64,000 bases of DNA from Escallonia rubra (taxonomy: Eukaryota; Streptophyta; Magnoliopsida; Escalloniales; Escalloniaceae). This document shows, in pieces, positions 56,908-64,000 of this stretch. Under the pieces are notes generated by a model, which was not told the DNA's origin, ran no database searches, and saw nothing but the letters and a program-made list of their open reading frames with translations. The translations under genes were made by a program, and so were the position numbers. Location: assembly GCA_033065855.1 (NCBI GenBank), contig JAVXUO010001395.1, positions 259,501 through 323,500 of the forward strand, in the 5' to 3' direction. Positions within the stretch are counted from its first letter, which is position 1; every line of letters starts with the position of its first letter.

Positions 56908-57190
56908 GTTACAATCATGAATAAATATCCATTGCCTCATATAGATGACCTTGAATCAGTTGCAAGGTGCTAAGTTTTTTTTTTCCTTCTAAGATTGACC
57001 TTAGAACGGGTCATCATCAGTTAAGGGTAAAGAAGGATGATATTGTAAAGAACATTTTTAGAACCAAAGACGGGCATTATGAATTCTTGGTGATGCCATT
57101 TGGATTAACTAATGCCCCTGTGGCATTTATAAATTTGATGAATCAAGTCTTTCAAGAGTATTTGATCATTGTATCATCACCTTATTGATG
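56908..57190 (+). pseudogene. Reverse transcriptase palm of element C
   Basis: Reads [18 protein letters not shown], then after a stop [38 protein letters not shown] and [12 protein letters not shown]. This is the conserved gypsy core up to just before the YIDD catalytic box. The catalytic pair is not preserved: after YLIIVSSPY a stop appears. It is continuous with 56470-56546 on removal of the TRIM. Confidence 0.88.
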
Positions 57191-57639
57191 ACCTTATGAA
57201 TGGTTCTAAAAACAAAGAAGAGCTTCCACAATATTTGAGGCAAGTTTTGTAAATCTTAAGAGAGCCTAAGTTGAATGTCAAATTCAATAAATGTGAATTT
57301 TGATAAATAAATCTGGATGTATGGGGTCGATGCGAAAAAATATTAGGGGATCCGGGAAAAGTTAAAAGGTGTCAACTTGAGAACATCCAACATCGGTGTT
57401 CAAGGTTAGTAGCTTCCTAGGCTCAACCGGAGGCTACCGAATAAACATTAAGAATTTCTCGAAGATGGCTAGTGGGAAAATTGACCGCTATGATTACTAA
57501 ATAAAAGGCCATCATTGAGAATTGAATGAACTCAAAATTGAAGTACGAGTAATGAGGGAAGGAAGTAGCAGTCTATTTCATAGAAAAAAACGTGACCAAC
57601 AGTACTTGAGCAAATCAAGGAAGCTTAAGATCATGACGA

Positions 57640-59010
57640 AAGGATGCTTGAAATTCAGCGGGAAATTGAAAGGAATGAAAGAAATTTTTTTTATTGTGAT
57701 GAAGATGGTAATTATGAATATGAAGGTTGGGTATATGTTCCGCCTAGTGATGAATTGAGAAAAGAGATTATGAAGGATGCTCATAGTTCTAAGTACTCGA
57801 TTTACTCAGGGGAGACAAAAATGTACCGTCAGTTACTCCCAAAATCTTTGGTGGCCTTGCAGAGGGATATATCAGGATTTGTGTTTAGGTGTTTGACCTG
57901 CCAACATGTAAAGATAGACTATAAGAGGATTGATGGACAATTGCAACCACTCCCAGTACCTGATTGGTAATGAGAACACATTACAATGGATTCTGTGTCA
58001 GGATTACCCCGAACGACTAGTAAATACACGTCTGTCTGGGTTATAGTAGAATGATTGACTAAGACGACCCGATTTATTCTTATCAGAGAAGGGTACTCTA
58101 TTGAACAATTTGCCCAAATTTATTTAAGGAGGTAGTTAATAGATATGGAGTGCCGATGACTATTGTGCCCGACAGGGATGCAAGGTTTACCTCGAGATTT
58201 TGGAAGAGTTTCCAAGAAGAAATGGGAACCAAATTAACCATGAGCGCGACATTTTACCCTAAGACTAACGGACAATTGGAACGTACGATACAGATACTGG
58301 AAGATATGTTGAGGGCTTGCATTATCGATTTTGGCATAGCTTGAGATGAACATTTACCCTTAATTGAATTCTCCTAGAATAATGGTTATCAGCCGAGCAT
58401 AGAAATGGCTCCTTATGAAGTGTTGTATGGTCAAAAATGTCACACGCCTAATTGTTGGGATATATTTGGGGAACAAAGAGTGTCTCACAAAGAACTGTGT
58501 GAAGAGACATAGAACAATATGAAAGTCATTCGATAGAAAATTAGTACTGCACATAATTGGCAGAAAAACTATGTTGACAAAAGGCGTAGAACGTTAAAGT
58601 TCGAGGTAGGTGACCTTGTATTTTTAAACGTATCACTGTGGAAAGGAATCATGCGATTTGGAAATTAGGAAAAATTAAGTCTGAGGTTCATCAGACCATT
58701 AAAATCCTATCTAGATTGAGACGGAACTCAATCTACTTCTAGAGTTGAGCCAATTGCATAACGTGTGTCATGTTTCAATGCTAAGGAAGTATGTTCCCAC
58801 CCTACGCATGTGATACAGTAGGAGCGGTTGAAATTCAAGATAATGTCTTGTATCAGGAGGCATTGATATATGTGGTTAATAGAAAGGAACATGTATTACG
58901 TTCCAAAGTAATACCCCTGGTCAAAATTATTTGGAGAAATCATGCATTAGAGGAAGCTAGCTAGGAACCTGAGGCATCAATGCGGCAAAAGTACCCATAT
59001 TTGTTTGGGA
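57640..59010 (+). pseudogene. Integrase and chromodomain-like tail of element C
   Basis: Blocks in order: VPPSDELRKEIMKDAHSSKY, DISGFVFRCLTCQHVKIDY (zinc-binding end), QPLPVPDW, SGLPRTTSKYTSVWVIV, VPDRDARFTSRFWKSFQEEM, SATFYPKTNGQLERTIQILE and EDMLRACIID (catalytic core). Then MAPYEVLYGQKCHTPNCW, YVDKRRRTLKFEVGDLVFL and near 58890-59010 a tail with MRQKYPYLF, as in chromoviruses. Integrase would insert the DNA copy; stops and frame changes at several joints make this one inactive. Confidence 0.88.
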
Positions 59011-59049
59011 AATAAGGTTTGTCATTATTTCGAGGATGAAATCTTATTT

Positions 59050-59061
59050 AAGGGGGGAGGA
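59050..59061 (+). other. Polypurine tract of element C
   Basis: AAGGGGGGAGGA immediately precedes the LTR start TGTAATACCC. Confidence 0.88.
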
Positions 59062-59442
59062 TGTAATACCCTAATTAAATCTAAGTAGCAATTTTAGATT
59101 AGTTAAGAGTGTTTAATTTTAGTGATAATCGAGAATTGGTATAGTATGAGGGGCTAAAATGGTTTTGGGGGCAAAGTGTAATTATGTTAAGTTTTAGGGC
59201 CAAAACGTAATTATGGAAAGCTGAGGGGTCATTTTGTAATTTAAAAAGTGGGTGATTAGTGGCTCTTACAAGTGTAAAATGGTGAGGGGGAAATTGATGA
59301 GAAATGTGGCCACCTCCTACTTATTGGGAGGTGACTAATTAAAAGAAGTTATAAAATATACAATTCATGGGATAAGAATTAGGAACAAAGAAAAGACAGC
59401 AAGAAACCAGAAAGAGGAAGCAGCAGGAGACTCAACAAAGGA

Positions 59443-59452
59443 GAGAGAGAAG

Positions 59453-59489
<37 letters not shown>

Positions 59490-60080
59490 TGAATAAGAAA
59501 GGGGAAAATTAGAATAAATTCATTAGAGGTAATCTTCTTTCTTAGTGTCTAGTTTGGGGGGGGGGGGGTTTGCCGTGTGTGTGTGTGTATAAACTCTGTG
59601 TATGTGTGTGTGTGTGTGTGTGATATTGCAGTGCTGTGTGTGTAAGGGGTGGGACTGAAGTGAGTGCTTGAGTAAGGGAAATACATAGTGTTTGAGGGGG
59701 GAAGGGTGTCGTAGGCACTGTATGTATGTATTCAACAGGGTGTATGTGTGTGTGCGTGTGTGGGGTGCAGTGTGTGTGGTATGTGTATTGCAGTGTGTGC
59801 GTGTGTGCGGGTGGCTGCGAAAGCTCTATCTCTCTCGCGCGTGTGTTGTGATAGATTGTATGCATGTATGTGTGTAGGTAGAGGTGTTGTGAGTGAAACC
59901 GTGTGTGTTTGAGAGAGAGATAGAGAAAGAGCGCGAGCGTGTATATGTATATGGTGAAGGGAAGGGGGAAACATCATGGTGGTTACTGGTGTGTGTTTTA
60001 AGGGGGGGGGGACTCTGTGTGTGTAGGGGTGTGTGTGTATATGTGTGTGTGGGTAACGGGAAGTGATATTGTGTGTTTTT
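59443..60080 (+). repeat. GA run, G run and GT-rich tract in LTR of element C
   Basis: (GA)n is followed by poly-G and about 500 bases of irregular GTGTG with scattered G runs. The opposite-strand open frames (Thr/His/Pro-rich) are artefacts. The place in the LTR is the same as the tracts at 12405-13020 and 42440-43660. Confidence 0.9.
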
Positions 60081-61555
60081 GTAAGTGGGGGTGTGTACTT
60101 GAAACTGGGAAGGGGGGGCTACAGAGAGGAAGAAGGACATGGGTGAACAATAAATTAAATTAGGGTTGTTAAGGTTTTGAGCTGCAAAGTATCGCTAAAA
60201 ACTTATTTATTGCAGCAGTTCACTAAATGATTTTTAAAAGCCATTTCTGAGCAGATTTTGGCCAAGTAGGAAAGAAAAACCCTAGTTATTTTTGGGAATC
60301 TACAATAACGGAAAGTTCAATATTTATTCGGATCCGCGAAAAGCGTTAACTGATTTTGCGGTTGAAAAGAATTCACGGCTTTTTTAAATAGCAAATCACT
60401 GCAGTTTTGTCCAGAAATCTTATGAGGGCCTAAAGTATTGAGATGTTTCAATATCTAAAATTTTGTGTCATTTGATGCCGATAGCTATTTTTTGACAAAA
60501 CTGGCCTATGAGTGCTCCGTTTAGACAGGGATTAGGGGTTTTGGAGCAAAAAATGTCCCGAACGAATTTATAGTCCAACAATCTGATTAGATTGCTTAAA
60601 AATTGTGGGTTTGGAGTAATTTTTGGGTGTTTGTTGGTGCATAAGTCGTCAGGGAGTGTTTTGGTAATTTTACCTACGTCTAGGGCATTTTGGTAAATTT
60701 TCCTTATAAAATTTCCCGAAAGACTTTTTGGTCTAAAAATTTATGTTGTGCATATAAGAAGTTATTTTAAAACGATTTTGGGGTGTTGGTGGTGTAATTG
60801 CCATCAGGGGGTATTTTGGTACTTTTCCATACTGGCGCTGATTTTATGTGAATGCGCGTAATTAAGCGTCAAGAGTGATGAGAATTGAGGGAAGATGTTA
60901 GTACACCTCAAGCTAGGGAGTTTGATATCGTTAATGCGTTGATAAGGCCAGGTTAAGGATCTGGTAATCGGATCGCAGTAACTAGCCGTCATAAGACGCT
61001 ATGAACGACTAAATGAGAAGGGGTAGAATAAGGTGAGTATATATGTTTAAATGGTGTCTGATGAGCAAAGTCTCATTTGATTAGGTGATCCCGCTTGTTG
61101 TGATCCGAGGTTACGAGTTGCGTTGGCTAAAAGTCAATCAGGTAAGGATAATGCGATTCTTTGTATGCTAAGAATTGATTCGAATAGCACACTTATCGTT
61201 GATGATGATGTTATGTAGAGACTGTTGTGTCGTTGTTCTGAAATGTGGCAATTATTGATAACCGATATTTCTCCTATTTAAGAACGTTGTTGAGGACTTG
61301 TGGTAAAGTTTCTCCTAAGTGCCCTATTGATAATGCTTATGTTGAACTCATGTTGTTATGTTTGAACATCGGGTTGATCTTGTGACGCGGTACTTCTTCC
61401 TTGAGTTATGCTGTTCAGGGCTTAAGGTAGAATAATACCCCTTTGTCTACCCCTTGATGAAGTCATGTTGTTAAGCTGTCACCCGATTAGGGATAAACAC
61501 TTTATACGAGTTCCCTTCTTTATGACAATGTCTTTTCTAATTACCTGAGACTGAT

Positions 61556-61699
61556 ATGAACATCCCGGATAACGGGACATCAAAATGAGGATGGCCTGAG
61601 AAATTTGATCACTGGTAGAAATGAGGGATGAACACCCCATATAACGGGACATCAAAATGAGGATAGCCTGTGAAATTTGATCACTAACAGAAATGAGGC
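61556..61699 (+). repeat. 72-base tandem duplication
   Basis: Two copies sharing ATAACGGGACATCAAAATGA, then GGAT.GCCTG.GAAATTTGAT and CACT, with a handful of differences. Confidence 0.9.
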
Positions 61700-62374
61700 A
61701 TGGCGCTAAAGTATGTCGTGTCTGGTCGAGTCTAGTCGGAGTCTGCATTACAATTGATTTTATCTGATGCCAATGATTTTAATTACTTGTATTTCAATGA
61801 TGTTTACTTTTGCAATTATTAATTTAGTGCCCACTTGCATAGTCAGTCAGTCCGTCTTGTCGATGAGGATGTGGCAATAATATTGTTCTGTTGGGCCTTG
61901 AAGCCGCTCAGTCTAACGAAAAAAAAGATTGTTTGACAACTCAAGTTGTTGCTGAACTTATTATTAAATTCCTGATGCATTGTTATCGTTAAGATGATCA
62001 CTATTCCTCCGAGACTTCTGAATCACTTGTACACGATACTCCTCGTGTTGTCTTTACTGGGTGATTTGCGCTCATTCCTTATTTGTGTTGTTTCAGGTTA
62101 TAAGACTGATCGAGGAGAAACCTCTAGGAAGGGAAAGAAGAAGTTGTTCTAAGGCATAAAGAAAGATGTAAATAGGTGACAACCGGGCTTTTGGTTGTAG
62201 ATGTTGTGTGCTAAGACTTCCGCTGTATCATGCTAAATGTTTTTGAGAAATTTTTTGTAAGGATACATTTTGAGGTTTATGTAATTAGAGTTGCTTTATT
62301 TCCGCACAGGGTTATGATGTGATTATGATAGACAACTCAACTCAGGTGGTATCGTCATGGTTGAGGGTGTCACA

Positions 62375-63216
62375 TATTACATGCCCCAGACACTACACAT
62401 GCCTATGTTATGTGCCCCCAACACCACATGCTTTTATTGCACCCTCACGCCCTGTTGTTCCCATGCGACATGCCTCCAACACTATATTAGATTATCTCAA
62501 CTTCAGCATTGATCCACATCTGCACTACACCGTGCATCTTCGGCCTTAGTCATGGAAAATGATTTGACCCACTTTTTAATATCTATAGAAATTCGAGGGT
62601 TTTGCTCTTAGTGATCTGACACAAGAATAATTCTGAGTGGGATATGTTCATTCTCTAAGACAATATCCCTGCTTGGGCTAATCACATGACACTAGGCCTA
62701 AACTTTGATCCCTTTTACATCCCAAGTGATCATAAAACCCCCTGGATAATGACCTCCGGGTCATTCTTGGAAAGGAATAGATCACCAGAAGGTGCGCCTA
62801 GTTCATTGGTAGTCGGCCACAGGCTTCGCAAAGGGTATAGAGTCGAGGCTAGATCGATGGTGTTCTCTAACCACATTGGTGTTACGTGAGTCAATCTTCA
62901 TAATAGAGTTTTGTTAGGCAACTGAGTGAGTACAAGAAGACACAGACATGAGGGGCACCCTCGACAGGTGGCATCTCAAGCGAATGCCATGTATTACTTG
63001 ATGACAAGACATTTTTAGTTTCCTTTTAATATAGGACTTAAGAATTCATTTTGCAGACAATTTACTTCACTTCACTTTGCATCGTGACTTTCTTGCTCTA
63101 AACCTCAGAGCTAGTGAAGTAAGAAGAGAAAGCACATTAGCTATATAATCTGACTCTGGACCTTAACATTAGACCTAAGCATTGAAGCCTGGCACGTGCA
63201 TCCATGTGTATTCATG
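62375..63216 (+). mobile_element. Old, degenerate Tat-like LTR remnant
   Basis: Scattered but ordered similarity to 29450-30890 of the solo LTR: ACATGCCCC...CACCACA, TAGTCATGGA..AT..TTGACCCAC, GACCTCCGGGTCATTC, GCGCCTAGTTCA.TGG, GCTAGATC.A.GG, TATAGGACTTAAGAATTCATT, TGACTCTGGACCT and CATTGAAGC. The minisatellites are absent and divergence is high, so this is a much older copy, cut at its left by the LTR of element C. Confidence 0.7.
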
Positions 63217-64000
63217 TGAGTAAATGACCAGAATTGGAGCTATAGGTTGAAGGGGGACAAATTGGGATATATGACATGGTAGCAGGTCGACCTCCCAAGG
63301 TACCCGCTGCATGTGACGTGTACTGATACCTTGTTTGGTGTGCTTTATAAATTTTAGGCTTGATCGGTTATGAGTCAGGTTTTTCGTGTCTTGGTCATCT
63401 CAAATAATAAATGACATGTTTGAAATCTCACCGAGGAAAGGATGGCACATGTGCTGATACATGATATATATTAAACAGACGGTTAAAATAACGATGTTTA
63501 TGCCTCGCCTGTCCCACATTAGCGACGTCATTATGAATTTGTGATATGGTTTTGTTTTCTATGCAACGCATAAGAATTTTGTGAAACTTATGATTATATG
63601 TATATTGATTGAGATTACGTTGTTGATTGCTTAGATCAAACATATATGCTTAACTGGTATAAGACGGCTGTGTATGAATGGTTAATCGACCTACAAAGAG
63701 TTGATACGGTTACTCGTGCTATGTTCAAAATATTCAGTATGTTTAGAGACGTTAATTTTTTGTTTGTACCTCTATACTATACATTATTATACGCCGCGTG
63801 CTACATATTTGTTATCTGCACTTGCGCGTTACCACTCATTCATGATGTGATCGGTGCTTTTTGTGATTCGATGTGCAGAGATCTTAGTGAGTTTATGGGA
63901 CTTACTCTCTTTCCCTGTGTGCACGATTAAAACTTACTCTCTTTCCCTTTGTAAAAGCTTGTTAACATAGAAATATATTATTTAAGCATGACATCCAATA
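63217..64000. other. Unassigned right end of window
   Basis: AT-rich sequence. A 94-codon open stretch at 63646-63930 has hydrophobic composition but no recognisable domain, and I do not call it a gene. No element termini were found. Confidence 0.35.

Larger units (their letters stand above)
51419..59061 (+). mobile_element. Interior of degenerate gypsy element C
   Basis: Between primer-binding site and polypurine tract lie acidic leader or gag-like sequence (51616-52610), a long AT-rich stretch without recognisable gypsy coding (52610-55850), another acidic stretch (55860-56300), a broken zinc knuckle (56417-56466), reverse transcriptase, integrase and a chromodomain-like tail. Protease, the start of reverse transcriptase and most of RNase H are missing. 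It is a dead chromovirus-like element. Confidence 0.8.
59062..62374 (+). repeat. 3' LTR of gypsy element C (~3.3 kb) with GA and GT tracts
   Basis: It starts TGTAATACCCTAATT and ends GAGGGTGTCACA. Inside are a (GA)n run (about 59443-59486), a run of G (59557-59568), a long GT-rich tract (59572-60080) with further G runs, T-rich LTR sequence and a 72-base tandem duplication (about 61556-61699). The end region matches the truncated 5' LTR at 51180-51418. The following bases belong to an old Tat-like LTR, so it inserted in or next to that. Confidence 0.88.

Noticed and set aside
63646..63930. 94-codon hydrophobic open frame at the right end
   Set aside because: No domain, no neighbouring exons and AT-rich composition where such lengths can arise by chance.

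Overview
This 64 kb window is nuclear DNA of a flowering plant, most likely a eudicot. It holds one plant chloroplast-protein gene split by plant-type introns, a fragment of a plant GDSL esterase gene, and a dense, nested accumulation of plant transposable elements (LINE, Au SINE, Ty1/copia, Ty3/gypsy, TRIM, CACTA, hAT, MULE). No rRNA genes, CRISPR or operons were seen, and I recognised no complete tRNA gene. Assignments rest on reading the sequence by eye; no database search was run.

Layout. 1-4871: degenerate LINE (endonuclease remnant, reverse transcriptase with YADD, zinc-binding and RNase H remnants, A-rich tail). 4872-6091: unassigned. 6092-11538, minus strand: the only gene that looks intact, a five-exon, 202-residue DUF3007 thylakoid protein (DAC-like). 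One of its introns uses a GC donor, and others contain an Au SINE and a duplicated repeat. 11540-12000: intergenic, with a doubtful divergent exon. About 12000-14792: a long LTR with a GT-rich tract. 13549-20464: a large inverted duplication. Its arms each carry the LTR end and a GDSL esterase exon 1 with promoter, and the middle is made of ~370-base repeats that switch strand near 17168. 20465-27001: a minus-strand Tat/Ogre-like retrotransposon with an intact gag but no pol. 28688-31055: a solo LTR of the same family in the opposite orientation, with target duplication ACTAT. 31895-33195: a Pack-MULE with a captured chloroplast HSP70 fragment. 33200-34358: a degenerate plant-mobile-domain gene, interrupted by a CACTA element (34359-37066). 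About 38860-39910: ~60-base tandem repeats. 40229-49370: a degenerate gypsy element whose gag zinc knuckle is split by a 3.5 kb solo LTR (target duplication TATGG), itself split by a hAT element. 49434-51175: a candidate mini-TRIM and a copia pol remnant. 51180-62374: another degenerate gypsy element with a TRIM (target duplication GTTAC) in its reverse transcriptase. 62375-63216: an old Tat-like LTR copy.

The only gene likely to function for the host is the DAC-like gene. The rest records repeated insertion, LTR recombination, gene-fragment capture and one palindromic rearrangement. I see no convincing new multi-gene system. The most unusual structures are the GDSL/370-base-repeat palindrome, the GT-tract LTR group, the Pack-MULE capture and the precisely resolvable nested insertions.
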